A stretch of 64,000 nucleotides of DNA from CAVWCW01 sp963753615 (GTDB lineage Bacteria; Pseudomonadota; Gammaproteobacteria; Chromatiales; Chromatiaceae), in contig CAVWCW010000005.1 in the NCBI GenBank assembly GCA_963753615.1, positions 186,001-250,000 on the forward strand, in the 5' to 3' direction. Positions within the stretch are counted from its first letter, which is position 1. Every line of letters starts with the position of its first letter. The notes beneath the pieces are model-generated. The model saw only the letters and a program-made list of their open reading frames with translations. It was not told the origin of the DNA and ran no database searches. The translations under genes were made by a program, and so were the position numbers. Positions 1-8,528 of the stretch are shown here, in pieces.

Positions 1-868
1 TGCCATGCACGCGCAGTTCTGCCTGCAGCGGCTCCAATCGCTCCGTGTACTTCCCCAGCCAGGGCCGGAAACCGGCCATGGAGTCCGCGTTCAATTCGAC
101 TTTGAGATCCGCGTCGGCACCGGTAAGGGGATTGACCAGAACTCCCTTGGCCTTTCCCTGGACCCCCAGCAGATTCAGGCTCAAGTCCACCGGATAGGGC
201 CGCGAACCGGTGATCAGGTCCCGAAAGCGCCCGATCCGCCCCTGCAGGGTCAACGGGTTGCCGTCCACGTCAGCGTCCAACGCCACCGCCACCTCAACCG
301 CCCCGCTGGCTCCCTCGACCCGGGCGGTGCGGATAGTTAGATCGTAGCTGGTGCCGTCGCGCAGGTGGCGGTAGTCGACGCTGCTGTCCTCGACCTGCAC
401 ATCCCAGCTATCCGGCAGCTGCCAATCCAGGCCAGAACCGCGCGCCGGCTTTGCCGCCCCTTCGCCGGTCGCCGGCTGCCAGTTGCTGCGCCCCGCCGCG
501 TCCCAATGTAACCGAACTTCGCCCCCGGACAGGCGACCGGCCGCCGCCTCCAGGCGTCTGAAAAACAGCGGCCAAAGGTCAACCGCCACCTCGATCCTCT
601 CCGCCCGGATGAGCTCAGGCGCCTCCGTCCAGGCCGGATTCGCCAGCCGCAAACCGCCAGCGGATAATCCGAGCTGGCCGGACAATGTCAGTACCGGGCC
701 CTGCTCCACCTGCATCTCCCAGCCCAGGTGGTCCTGCAGCAGCCCGCCGATGCGCTCACGCTGGCCACTGAGATCGAATTCCCAGGGGCCGGTGACGACT
801 AGCAGTAATATCAGGAAAACCGGAAGCAGCAACAGCCAAAGCAGTAGTTTGAAGAGTTTCTTGATCAC
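1..868 (-). CDS. AsmA family protein (N-terminal part, runs off the left edge)
   Basis: The open frame begins at a GTG (868-866) and reads MIKKLFKLLLWLLLLPVF, a short cytoplasmic basic stretch followed by one hydrophobic anchor (about residues 5-26). About 260 more residues follow with no stop before the window edge. The pattern after the anchor (short beta-rich blocks, a VTLSGQLG-like turn, and a region asking whether the residue pair contributes to a membrane-proximal sheet) is typical of the N-terminus of AsmA/YhjG-type envelope proteins, which are tethered to the inner membrane and thought to help lipid transport to the outer membrane. Family assignment rests on overall layout, not on a catalytic motif. 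GTG is chosen because the basic, hydrophobic N-terminus starts there and no upstream ATG is in frame with a good ribosome site. Confidence 0.72.
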   Translation of the reverse strand, partial: MIKKLFKLLLWLLLLPVFLILLLVVTGPWEFDLSGQRERIGGLLQDHLGWEMQVEQGPVLTLSGQLGLSAGGLRLANPAWTEAPELIRAERIEVAVDLWPLFFRRLEAAAGRLSGGEVRLHWDAAGRSNWQPATGEGAAKPARGSGLDWQLPDSWDVQVEDSSVDYRHLRDGTSYDLTIRTARVEGASGAVEVAVALDADVDGNPLTLQGRIGRFRDLITGSRPYPVDLSLNLLGVQGKAKGVLVNPLTGADADLKVELNADSMAGFRPWLGKYTERLEPLQAELRVHG

Positions 869-1040
869 TTCGTTGGTCCCGGTCGCGTAGTTGGAAAAAG
901 GGGCAGCCGCGACGCAACGGTGGCACCGAAAAGACGAAATCCCATAAATTCCTCGTAGCGCTTGGCCGGGCCTTTGTCCAGGGACAACAACCGGTTAGGA
1001 AGCGGCGGCGCGGGGGTGCCGGCCGCCGGTTGAGAGGCGC

Positions 1041-1628
1041 TTACTCGCTCGCGGCGTCCACGGAGATCACTACCGCCTGAGCGTAGGTGACCTGCACCTG
1101 GTCGCCAACCGCCACCTTCTCCAGGCGCTCGGGATCTCGCACCTGGACCTCCAACTGCTTGCCTTTCGAACCGCGCAGAGTAACCGACGGCTTGTCGCTG
1201 TCGATCGCCTCGACAACACCGAACATGGTGACCTCACGGGCCAGACTGGCGCCGGGCTTCTCGCCCTTGTCGGCGCGCGCACCGGTGACCGACTCTATCA
1301 CCCCCTTGGTCGCCCCCGAAGTCTTGCGCAGTTCAATTGCCACCGCCTCCAGATAGGAGATAGTGACCTCGTCGCCGATCTCCACCTGATCCAGATTGCG
1401 GGCCGCCTCGGACACCGGCACCGTGGCCACATTGCCTTCTGAGCCCTTCAGAGTGACCATCCGGTTGTCCACATCGATGGCCTCGACAGTGGCCTTGATC
1501 TGCACAATCTCGCCTGCAGCCACCGCCGCGTCGGGGGCGGCTTGCTCGGTGGCCGAGGCCGGAGCCAGAGCGCCCAACCCCAGGGCACAACCGGCGATCA
1601 CGCTGACAATTGCACGCTTGTTCATCAT
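1041..1628 (-). CDS. Exported protein with two tandem OB-like repeats
   Basis: A 195-residue protein with a clear signal peptide (MMNKRAIVSVIAG... ending ASA about residue 26). The mature part is an internal duplication: a block beginning QIKATVEAIDVDNRMVTLKG (about 42-100) and a second beginning VTMFGVVEAIDSDKPSVTL (about 133-190). Each ends in GD.V.V.Y..AV.I. The duplication suggests two small beta-barrel domains like those in DUF5666-type exported proteins. No catalytic residues are visible and the function is unknown. AAGGAA lies just upstream of the tandem ATG pair. The next gene upstream on the same strand is another small exported protein, so both may belong to an envelope-associated group. 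Confidence 0.75.
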   Translation of the reverse strand: MMNKRAIVSVIAGCALGLGALAPASATEQAAPDAAVAAGEIVQIKATVEAIDVDNRMVTLKGSEGNVATVPVSEAARNLDQVEIGDEVTISYLEAVAIELRKTSGATKGVIESVTGARADKGEKPGASLAREVTMFGVVEAIDSDKPSVTLRGSKGKQLEVQVRDPERLEKVAVGDQVQVTYAQAVVISVDAASE

Positions 1629-1759
1629 CTTATTTTCCTTCAGTGGGTTATTGATTCAGCAAATGTTGGCGTTACCCGCACAAAATCATGCGCAGGCCGG
1701 ATTAACGCTGCCAGTTCTTTGGCAATCACGGCCAAAGATCCGAATGCAGACAGCACGAG

Positions 1760-2380
1760 TCAGAGCAGGCCTTGGTCCTGCATACGCTTGGTCGCCAATT
1801 CGATCAGGTCGTCGACTAAACGGTCGACCGACCCGGGATCGATGCTCTGCGATTGCATCGACCAGATCAGGGCGCCGTCGGCGGCCCGGTAGAGATTGGT
1901 CTCCAGCTGTACGAACTCGTGTTGGGTGTAATAGCCGGGTTGGTAGACATAATCATGCACCGTGCCGTAATAGCCGCGGTAGCTGCCGTAGTACCTGGGC
2001 ACCGGCTGCCAGGACGGCGGGGTGTAGACGCTGCGCTCTTCGCTGCCGATGAGGTGGGTTACCAGGATGGTCTCCTCCGAGGAACCCTCCAGATACGCTT
2101 CTACCGTCTCGGCGCTCGGCTCGATATCCTCCCCCAATACCTTGTAGCTGGGGCTGGCCGCGGCGCCCGCGGCTTGCAGCTTGGCCGCGAACTCGTCCTC
2201 GAAGCGCCGTCGCGCCGGCAGATTGTTCGACACCCCCACCACCAGGAACGACCTGACGGCGCCGCCCTGGTACTCCGGGTCCTTCCACTCCGCTGTGGTC
2301 TCAATGCTGGAGCAGGCCCCCAGCAGCAACGCACTCGAGGCCAGCAAAAGCCAAGTCTTGATTCGATTCGTCTTCATCAT
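1760..2380 (-). CDS. DUF4136-like lipoprotein
   Basis: 206 residues with a lipoprotein signal peptide: hydrophobic stretch then LLGACSS, so Cys23 is the likely lipidated residue. The mature part starts IETTAEWKDPEY and contains FLVVGVSNN, a RRRFEDEF segment and a C-terminal VDDLIELATKRMQDQGLL. This resembles small envelope lipoproteins of the DUF4136 kind, which share a D.....R-F.V.G pattern. A Tyr-rich patch (SYRGYYGTVHDYVYQPGYY) sits in the middle. The partner and function are unknown. It is separated by about 130 bp from the exported repeat protein on the same strand. Confidence 0.75.
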   Translation of the reverse strand: MMKTNRIKTWLLLASSALLLGACSSIETTAEWKDPEYQGGAVRSFLVVGVSNNLPARRRFEDEFAAKLQAAGAAASPSYKVLGEDIEPSAETVEAYLEGSSEETILVTHLIGSEERSVYTPPSWQPVPRYYGSYRGYYGTVHDYVYQPGYYTQHEFVQLETNLYRAADGALIWSMQSQSIDPGSVDRLVDDLIELATKRMQDQGLL

Positions 2381-2507
2381 TTAACTCTTAACTCTCGCTC
2401 GGTGGCCAATCCAAATGGCAAGGCTAGACAGCCCCCTGCGCCCTGTCAATCGAAGCCCGGCGCTGCCAACCAGCGCGCGCGCAACGGACGCTGGCCCAGA
2501 AGTTAAT

Positions 2508-2578
2508 GAAGGCTTTCGGAAACCGCGTTTTCGAAAGCCGTGCTGCAAAAAGCCAGGGAGGGCATTTTTCAGCGTCTA
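2508..2578 (+). repeat. MITE-like repeat C, copy 1 (3' half only)
   Basis: 71 bp almost identical to 6649-6719. It contains an 8-bp perfect stem (GGCTTTCG...CGAAAGCC) and ends with the CAGCGTCT terminal inverted-repeat arm. The left half of the element, including the AAACGCTG end, is absent here, so this copy is truncated. Confidence 0.85.
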
Positions 2579-2629
2579 CTCAGGTGAACGAGTTCCTCTG
2601 GGCATCGAATCGTCGATATGCCAGCGCTG

Positions 2630-4246
2630 TCAGAAGCGGTCGCGCAGGTACTTCAAGGCCCGGCTGATGCTGAGCTCGATATTCGAAGGTCCATTGCGAA
2701 TGTAGAAGGCCTCCTTGTTGCGATCATGCAGGAAGGCCGGCTCGCTGGACCGCTCGCACTCGATAGCGGCGACCTGTCGGCCCTCGAGCTCGAATAAATC
2801 GAAGCGCACGAAGCGCGAGTACTCGGGGCCGATATGCTGGTTGAAGAGATTCTTGAAATGCAGCCGGCACTTGTCCTCGTTGTCGAATTCGTCCGGCCCC
2901 AAGCCCAGGACCTCTGCGTCGTCCGCCACGCCGAGCAGCAAGATGCCGCCCTCGGTATTGAGGAAGGCCGTTACCCCCTTGAGCCACGCCAACTCGATCT
3001 CCTTGCCATTCTTGCCGCTCTTGAGATTGCGGCGCATGGTGGATTTGAACTCCAGATGGGCGTCTTCCCCCGCGTGCAGCAGTTGGTAGAGATCGCTCTC
3101 CGCATTGCGGGGATCGATGCTCAACTTGGGCAGATCCTTGAGCTGACGGCTGTATTTGCGTACCAGGAGCAGCGCCATGACAGCCCCCATAAGCACCAGG
3201 ATCAGCAGGCTGGCGGAGAACGAAAGCCAGTGATGGCGCAACACCCCCAGCAGGCTCTGGGCCGGAACCGCGACCCCGATCCAAGCGGACTGGGCTCCGG
3301 CGTGCAGGGGCGTGAAGCCGCCCCACCAGTGCCGCTCGGCGCTGTCGAATGCGATCGCCTCGGCCACCGGCTTTCCGCGGGCCAGCCAGGCGTGTACCGC
3401 GTCGAAGGCGAGCGGGCTGCCGAGTCGGGCGGTGGCGGCAACGAAGTTGGCTTGGCGACGGTGCTCGTCCTCGCTCTCGGTCTGCCCGGGGGGCAGGAAT
3501 ACCCCGCCGTCATCGCGGAACAGGAATGCCTCCGCACCGTCCTCCACTGGCAGCTGCTCGATGGTCTGGACTACGCGGGACAACTCCAGATCAAGTGCCA
3601 GCACCCGGGCACCCGCCTGCTCTTGCCAGGCCAGCGATGCGCTGATGCCCGGCACCTGGCGGGAGTAGAACAAGTAGGGTTGACTCCAGCTGATGCGCTG
3701 CTCGTCTATCGCCTCCAAGGCACCCTGGTACCAGGGTCGCTCCCTGGGATCGTAACCGCTGTCCTCTTCCCAGTCTTCCAGGCGCTCGCCGGCCGCGCTC
3801 CAACGGCTCCAATGCACCCGACCGCTGGCGCCCGGCGGGCGCAGGCGGGTCAGCCATTCGCCATCCGCGCGCGACAGGAAATATTCGGCCCCGTCATCGC
3901 CGGAAATCGCCAAGCCCGATACCTGTTCCAGGTGGGCCAGGGTGGGGATGAAACGTCGATTGAGCTCCACCGGGTCGGTCAGGGACAGCTCGCCGCTGCG
4001 GATCCAGTCGCGAGCGATATTGAGCTGGCGCTCGAGGGGCTCCGCCAGGCGTCGCATCTCCTCGCGCACCAGCGTCTGGGCCTGGGTTATGCGCGACCAA
4101 GCCAGGTCCCGGCGCATCTCGGCGCCAAGGAGGTAGGTCACCAATACCAACACGCCGACCGTCAGCAACAACACTGACAAGAGGTCGCGCAGCAGCCGGA
4201 ACCGGATCGCCCCCGGCGAGTAGCGGAGCAGGGTGGAGAGTTTCAT
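2630..4246 (-). CDS. Membrane sensor with Cache-like extracytoplasmic domain and C-terminal Schlafen AlbA_2 domain
   Basis: 538 residues from the ATG at 4246 (an upstream in-frame TTG at 4255 is less likely). Two membrane segments (about residues 18-42 and 345-368) bracket an extracytoplasmic region. That region has a double-Cache look: an ARDWIRSGELSL helix, then DDGAEYFLSR, and a WYQGAL...WSQPYLFYS section typical of dCache ligand pockets. After a short linker, about residues 395-538 form an AlbA_2/Schlafen-type domain: EDAHLEFKSTMRRN, then a conserved TAFLNTEGGILLLGVADD and ERSSEPAFLHDRNKEAFYIR. Such domains occur in putative nucleic-acid-binding or ATPase-like proteins. No HAMP, kinase, GGDEF or methyl-accepting region is present, so the signal must pass directly to the AlbA_2 domain. 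It has no obvious operon partner. Confidence 0.85.
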   Translation of the reverse strand: MKLSTLLRYSPGAIRFRLLRDLLSVLLLTVGVLVLVTYLLGAEMRRDLAWSRITQAQTLVREEMRRLAEPLERQLNIARDWIRSGELSLTDPVELNRRFIPTLAHLEQVSGLAISGDDGAEYFLSRADGEWLTRLRPPGASGRVHWSRWSAAGERLEDWEEDSGYDPRERPWYQGALEAIDEQRISWSQPYLFYSRQVPGISASLAWQEQAGARVLALDLELSRVVQTIEQLPVEDGAEAFLFRDDGGVFLPPGQTESEDEHRRQANFVAATARLGSPLAFDAVHAWLARGKPVAEAIAFDSAERHWWGGFTPLHAGAQSAWIGVAVPAQSLLGVLRHHWLSFSASLLILVLMGAVMALLLVRKYSRQLKDLPKLSIDPRNAESDLYQLLHAGEDAHLEFKSTMRRNLKSGKNGKEIELAWLKGVTAFLNTEGGILLLGVADDAEVLGLGPDEFDNEDKCRLHFKNLFNQHIGPEYSRFVRFDLFELEGRQVAAIECERSSEPAFLHDRNKEAFYIRNGPSNIELSISRALKYLRDRF

Positions 4247-4433
4247 AGTAGGCAACGCTGAGTGAAAGAAACCTTTTCGGCTAGTCCGGTGATTCTAGGT
4301 CAGCGACAGGGTCCGGGTCCCGACGTCCCACGGCAAGCCAAACAGCGGCCGGTCGTCCACCGCCGGCACTGGCGACTTGGCCACTGCAAGCAGTTTCGCT
4401 CCGCGAACCTCGGCACCCGGCTTCCGGACTCGC

Positions 4434-4943
4434 TCAGTCGGCAAACTCCAATCGCTCCTGCAAGCTCGCCAGGGCCCGGCGGGCGCAGGCTTCGTCCTTG
4501 TCTCCGCCGGGGGCGCCGCTTACCCCGAGAGCCGCCACCAGGGACCCGGCCACCTCGACCGGCACCCCGCCCTCAAGCACCAGAATGCCGTTGACATGGT
4601 TCATTTCCGAGCGGATATCGCCGCGGTTGCGACGGAACTCCGCCGAGCTGACCCCGGACAGAATCACCGCATTCGCCTTCTCTTCGGCGATCTGGATGGT
4701 GAAACGGCTGGCCAGCACGTCGCGCAACATGGCCTGTGGGATGCCGGCCCGGTCCACCACCACCGCAGCCACCTGATAGCCCTGTTCACGGCAGGCCAGC
4801 ACCGCCGCCCCCGCCAGTTCCGCCCCCAGTTCCATCCCGAGACGTTTGACCTCTACCAGATCCTCTCCCTGAGCCAGCGGCGCCAGAGCCACCGATCCCA
4901 ACAAAAGCGCGCTAGCGCACGCGTTGTACAGCAATCTGGACAT
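4434..4943 (-). CDS. GlcG/HbpS family heme-binding-like exported protein
   Basis: 169 residues with a signal peptide (SALLLGSVALAPLAQG) and a GlcG/HbpS (DUF336) fold: LGAELAGAAVLACREQG, VAAVVVDRAGIPQAMLR, then GILVLEGGVPVEVAGSLVAALGVSGAPGG-D. The last block is the family hallmark. Relatives bind heme or corrin-type ligands or act in glycolate/haem-responsive sensing. This version is exported, which fits the HbpS-like subgroup. A perfect GGAGG ribosome site precedes the ATG. Confidence 0.85.
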   Translation of the reverse strand: MSRLLYNACASALLLGSVALAPLAQGEDLVEVKRLGMELGAELAGAAVLACREQGYQVAAVVVDRAGIPQAMLRDVLASRFTIQIAEEKANAVILSGVSSAEFRRNRGDIRSEMNHVNGILVLEGGVPVEVAGSLVAALGVSGAPGGDKDEACARRALASLQERLEFAD

Positions 4944-5154
4944 ATGCTACCTCCGATCGATCGGCCGCCCGGGCCGGTTGGTATGAACGCTGGAACGCTT
5001 CGGTCAGGCCCCAACGGCGTCCGGCATGGCCTCATCATGCCCCAGCCGCGAGGTCAGCCTCAAGCCCGGGCCGAGGCGAGACGCAATTGGGGAATTCGGC
5101 TATCATGCACCGACCTTTCGCCGACCGGCGCCCCCGCCGGCTGACATTGGAGGC

Positions 5155-5490
5155 ATGGTACGCCTTATGTACATTAAGTTGGTAACCGCGGCCCTGGGCA
5201 TCAGTTCGCTCGCGGTGCCCGCCCTGGCCGAGCAAGCGGCCACCGCCAAGGACCTGGACCTGCGGGTGGTGGAGTCCGACCTGCAGCCCGAAGTCCGGGT
5301 TCAAGACCACGCCAATCGGCGCATGGAGGAATACCGGGTCAACAACAACCTTTATATGGTGAAGGTGACGCCCAAGTCTGGCCCCTCCTATTTTTTGGTA
5401 GACACCGACGGTAGCGGCGAGATGGAGATGCGCCGCCAAACGCCTGGCCAGGACATCCAGGTGCCGCAATGGACGTTATCGAACTGGTAG
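5155..5490 (+). CDS. DUF2782 family exported protein
   Basis: 111 residues from the ATG at 5155; an alternative ATG at 5167 (MYIKLVTAALG) is better spaced from GGAGG at 5149-5153 and gives 107 residues. A signal peptide is followed by LDLRVVESDLQPEVRVQD, EEYRVNNNLYMVKVTPKSGP and a C-terminal DIQVPQWTLSNW, the DUF2782 pattern. This small family is found in gammaproteobacteria, often near polA or thrB, and is of unknown function. It is followed 45 bp downstream by an amino-acid binding protein. Confidence 0.85.
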   Translation: MVRLMYIKLVTAALGISSLAVPALAEQAATAKDLDLRVVESDLQPEVRVQDHANRRMEEYRVNNNLYMVKVTPKSGPSYFLVDTDGSGEMEMRRQTPGQDIQVPQWTLSNW

Positions 5491-5535
5491 CCGCCGGCCC
5501 AAAGATTGAACAAGCAATTCGGGGAACAAGACACC

Positions 5536-6555
5536 ATGAAGAACTGGCACCAACCGCTGGCCGCCCTGGCTGGCCTGCTGATGCTGGCGGGCAACGCCGG
5601 CGCCGCCACTCTGGACGACGTCAAGGAGCGCGGCATGCTCCGATGCGGGGTCAACTCCGGCCTGCCCGGACTTTCGGAACGGACTGCCGACGGTCGCTGG
5701 CAGGGTCTGGACGTGGACCTCTGCCGAGCGGTAGCCGCCGCCGCCCTGGGCGACGCCGATAAGGTCGAATACCTGCCGCTGACCAACCGCGAGCGCCTGC
5801 AGGCGCTCGCCGATCGGCGCATCGATTTATTGGCGCGCAATACCACCTGGACCCTGAGCCGCGACCTCGGCAGCGGCGTCGACTTCGTCGGCATCAATTA
5901 TTACGACGGCCAGGGCCTCATGGTGCGCAAATCGCAGCAGGCGCGGAGCGTCTTGGCGTTGGACGGGGTGCGCATCTGCGTGCAGGCCGCCACCACCAGC
6001 GAGGCCAATATCAAGGACTACTTCACCGAAAACCGCATGGGTTACACCGCCGTGTATGCGGAATCCCCGGAGGAGTCCCTGCAAATCTATGCCGACGGCG
6101 GCTGCGATGCCCTGACCAGCGACCAGTCCCAGCTCTACGGACTTCGTACCGAGTTGCAAGACCCCTCTCGGCACCGAATTCTGCCGGAAGTCATTTCGAA
6201 GGAACCCCTGGGTCCGGCGGTGCGCGACGACGACCCGGCCTGGAGCGACTTGGTGCGCTGGACTCTGTACACCATGATCAATGCCGAGGAATTGAAGGTG
6301 ACCAGCGCCAATGTGGACCGAGTGCGCGAGCAGGCCGGCAAACCGGAAGTACGAGGCCTGCTGGACCTCGACGGCAGCAGCGGCAAAGCCTTGGGAGTCG
6401 CCCCGCAGTGGGGCTACCGCATCGTCAAGCAAGTGGGAAACTACGGAGAATCCTTCGAGCGCAATCTCGGCAAACAGTCACCGCTCAAGATCAAGCGTGG
6501 CCTGAACGCCCTATGGAACTACGGCGGCCTGCTGTACGCCCCCCCCAGCCAGTGA
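5536..6555 (+). CDS. AapJ/BztA-type periplasmic amino-acid-binding protein
   Basis: 339 residues from ATG at 5536 with a signal peptide ending AGA-A. The mature part starts TLDDVKERGMLRCGVNSGLP, the family entry block, followed by GRWQGLDVDLCRAVAAAALG. The central VRICVQAATTSEANIKDYF and DGGCDALTSDQSQLYGLR are the ligand-binding lobes of type-3 family polar/general L-amino-acid binding proteins (AapJ, BztA). The protein would deliver amino acids to an ABC permease in the inner membrane, but no aapQMP genes lie next to it, so the permease must be elsewhere. An upstream TTG at 5506 would add a non-signal extension and is less likely. Confidence 0.92.
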   Translation: MKNWHQPLAALAGLLMLAGNAGAATLDDVKERGMLRCGVNSGLPGLSERTADGRWQGLDVDLCRAVAAAALGDADKVEYLPLTNRERLQALADRRIDLLARNTTWTLSRDLGSGVDFVGINYYDGQGLMVRKSQQARSVLALDGVRICVQAATTSEANIKDYFTENRMGYTAVYAESPEESLQIYADGGCDALTSDQSQLYGLRTELQDPSRHRILPEVISKEPLGPAVRDDDPAWSDLVRWTLYTMINAEELKVTSANVDRVREQAGKPEVRGLLDLDGSSGKALGVAPQWGYRIVKQVGNYGESFERNLGKQSPLKIKRGLNALWNYGGLLYAPPSQ

Positions 6556-6570
6556 GCCTGCCGGCTTAGG

Positions 6571-6722
6571 GAAACGCTGCTTGACGCGCGGTTCCCGCGC
6601 GGGGCAGGATGCCCCGCCATTTTCAGGCGTGCAACCGCCGCCCGAAATTGAAGGCTTTCGGAAACCGCGTTTTCGAAAGCCGTGCTGCAAAAAGCCAGGG
6701 AGGGCTTTTTCAGCGTCTCCTT
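6571..6722 (+). repeat. MITE-like repeat C, copy 2 (full length)
   Basis: About 152 bp bounded by an imperfect inverted pair: GAAACGCTG at the left end and CAGCGTCTCC at the right. It contains a GGCTTTCG/CGAAAGCC stem with a 13-nt loop and a GCCAGGGAGGGC block before the right end. It is the most complete member of a family also seen at 2508-2578, 27401-27486 and 42855-42894. No open frame is carried, consistent with a non-autonomous element. Confidence 0.8.
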
Positions 6723-6992
6723 GAGGCGCCCGGGGCCACCCGAGCGTATACGGCAACCCCGCCCCGGTCACCAGATCGCAACAATGAGCCGGTATACCTG
6801 CACCCTGGCGAGTCGGTCGCGGCGCCCGTCCGGAACCGCCGCAGCGCGGATTGCTTTTCCGCGATCTCTCGTCTACTTTGTAAAAAAGTTTGTTGAAAGA
6901 TGCTGTCCACCTCAGCCTGCGGTCTCCCGCCTGACCTAGAGCCGCCACCGACCCTGGGCTGCGAAGCAAACTGAATATCAGCGGAGAGCCCA
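6723..6992. other. Intergenic region upstream of the FKBP gene
   Basis: No gene is supported here. It continues from repeat C and contains a T-rich tract (ttgtaaaaaagtttgttg, about 6878-6895) that could host a promoter for the downstream isomerase gene. No clear -35/-10 pair was identified. Confidence 0.5.
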
Positions 6993-7430
6993 ATGACGCA
7001 GGCTAAACAAGGGGACAGGGTAAGGGTGCACTACACCGGCCGGTTGGGCGACGGTACCCAGTTTGACTCATCCCGCGGTCGCGAGCCCTTGGAAGTGGTG
7101 CTAGGTAGCGGGCAGTTGATCCCGGGCTTCGAGCAGGCCCTGTACGGCATGTCCGTGGGCGATGCCCAGCAACTCAACATCCCGGCGGCCCAAGCCTATG
7201 GCGCGCACCGGCAAGACCTCATCGCCAAGGTTCCACGCAGCCAAATGCCGGACGACCTGGAATTGGAGAAGGGACTGCAGCTATCGGCCCAGGACCCCGA
7301 CGGTCGAAACGTCAACTTCGTGGTGATAGGTTTCGATGATGCTCAGGTAACCCTTGACGCCAATCACCCGCTGGCCGGCCAGGCGCTCGATTTCGACATC
7401 GAGGTGGTGGAGATCTTCGCTGCCGGTTGA
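6993..7430 (+). CDS. FKBP-type peptidyl-prolyl cis-trans isomerase, SlyD-like
   Basis: 145 residues. The N-terminus DRVRVHYTGRLGDGTQFDSS is the FKBP active-site entry, followed by EPLEVVLGSGQLIPGFEQAL. The central insertion (about residues 68-125) is the SlyD-type IF (insert-in-flap) chaperone domain, and FVVIGFDDAQVTLDANHPLAG matches the conserved end. The metal-binding His-rich C-terminal tail of E. coli SlyD is missing. The protein would act as a cytoplasmic prolyl isomerase and chaperone. The downstream cold-shock gene is in the same orientation but separated by 170 bp and is probably independent. Confidence 0.93.
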   Translation: MTQAKQGDRVRVHYTGRLGDGTQFDSSRGREPLEVVLGSGQLIPGFEQALYGMSVGDAQQLNIPAAQAYGAHRQDLIAKVPRSQMPDDLELEKGLQLSAQDPDGRNVNFVVIGFDDAQVTLDANHPLAGQALDFDIEVVEIFAAG

Positions 7431-7602
7431 AACTCGTTCCCTCGATACCACCCCGACCACAATCGCCCGACCCGAATCCAAATGGCTAAGCTGTCCAACA
7501 GGTTCTACGTTTGCCAATGTAGCCAGGGCGATTCTCCCTGCGCCAACCGGGTCATGCACTGGCCGAAACTACCCCTTGTACAAGCCGACAGGAACAAGCC
7601 CG

Positions 7603-7812
7603 ATGTCCGATAAGCAGACCGGAACCGTCAAATGGTTCAACGATGAAAAGGGTTACGGATTTATCGCCCGCGATGACGGCGCCGATCTCTTCGTCCACTT
7701 CAGCGCCATTGCCGGTAGCGGCCGCCGTACCCTGGCCGAAGGCCAACGGGTGCAATTCGCGGTCGGCGAGGGCCAGAAGGGTCCGCGGGCGGAAGACGTC
7801 GAAGCGATCTGA
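7603..7812 (+). CDS. CspA-family cold-shock protein
   Basis: 69 residues. The sequence shows both RNA-binding motifs: KGYGFI (RNP1, about residues 16-21) and DLFVHFS (RNP2, about 27-33), preceded by GTVKWFND. The ATG at 7603 is chosen because it gives the standard cold-shock start MSDKQTGTVKWF and fits the 65-75 residue norm; longer upstream frames in this reading frame are not supported. The roughly 170-nt leader is unusually long and fits the temperature-responsive 5' leaders of csp mRNAs. Confidence 0.95.
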   Translation: MSDKQTGTVKWFNDEKGYGFIARDDGADLFVHFSAIAGSGRRTLAEGQRVQFAVGEGQKGPRAEDVEAI

Positions 7813-7834
7813 GCCGGCCCTCCCGGGCCGTGTT

Positions 7835-7862
7835 CGCCACCCGCGGCTGTCGGCGGGTGGCG
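7835..7862 (+). terminator. Hairpin downstream of the cold-shock gene
   Basis: Ten-bp GC stem CGCCACCCGC / GCGGGTGGCG starting 22 bp after the stop. No T tract follows, so it may work as a factor-dependent or mRNA-stabilising hairpin rather than as a classic terminator. Confidence 0.5.
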
Positions 7863-7865
7863 AGA

Positions 7866-8333
7866 TCAGTGGTGTCTAGGGCGTTGGGCAACAGGGGCGG
7901 TTTGCGCCCGTGGCTCATCCACGACCAAGGTGCGGCGCGCCCGCTTGCCAAACAAAACGCATGCCTTCTCGAACGCGGTCTCGGCCTCCCGTGACGCCCA
8001 ATTCCAGTCCAGAGGCGGGGCCGAGGCCTGCAGTTGCCAATGACCGGAGATCAGCACTTCGCCGAGGCGGATCTCGACCAGCCAGTCGTGCCATACTTGG
8101 TCCTCATTGTCATCATCAACGTACTCCTGCTCAACCATCCGACAGTAGTTTCCGCTGGCGTCGTCCATGGTGCTGAGATCCGCCAGTATCAGGGTCGGGT
8201 CGACACAACTCGACCACCCGGTGTGCACCGTACTGGCGCTATGGAACAACGCGTGGAACAGTCCGGCCGGGGTCAATATCAGCTCCAGCGGGGCGTCCCA
8301 ATCCGGTTCGGTGGCGGTGTCGAGTTCAGTCAT
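7866..8333 (-). CDS. Hypothetical protein
   Basis: 155 residues, acidic in the first half, with no signal peptide or membrane segment. Visible landmarks are LILTPAGLFHALF, a Trp-rich LDWNWASREAETAF stretch and a basic C-terminus (KRARRTLVV...PRHH). No family recognised. It is convergent with the cold-shock gene and divergent from the SprT-like gene. Composition matches neighbours, which supports real coding. Confidence 0.6.
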   Translation of the reverse strand: MTELDTATEPDWDAPLELILTPAGLFHALFHSASTVHTGWSSCVDPTLILADLSTMDDASGNYCRMVEQEYVDDDNEDQVWHDWLVEIRLGEVLISGHWQLQASAPPLDWNWASREAETAFEKACVLFGKRARRTLVVDEPRAQTAPVAQRPRHH

Positions 8334-8528
8334 GGCAGCGCACTCCGGATGTTCAGCGAATCCTTAATTTTATCCGATATGCCGGGCCCGGCTGTAGGCC
8401 TTTCGAGACCCCGGCAGTCCGAGTTGAGCGTCATTGGGTATTGGACGACCCCAGATTTGGCGCTAAGCTAAACAAACGTTGCATTTATGCCGATTCTTTA
8501 GCTCCCCCTCGATTGATTCCGCCCCGAT

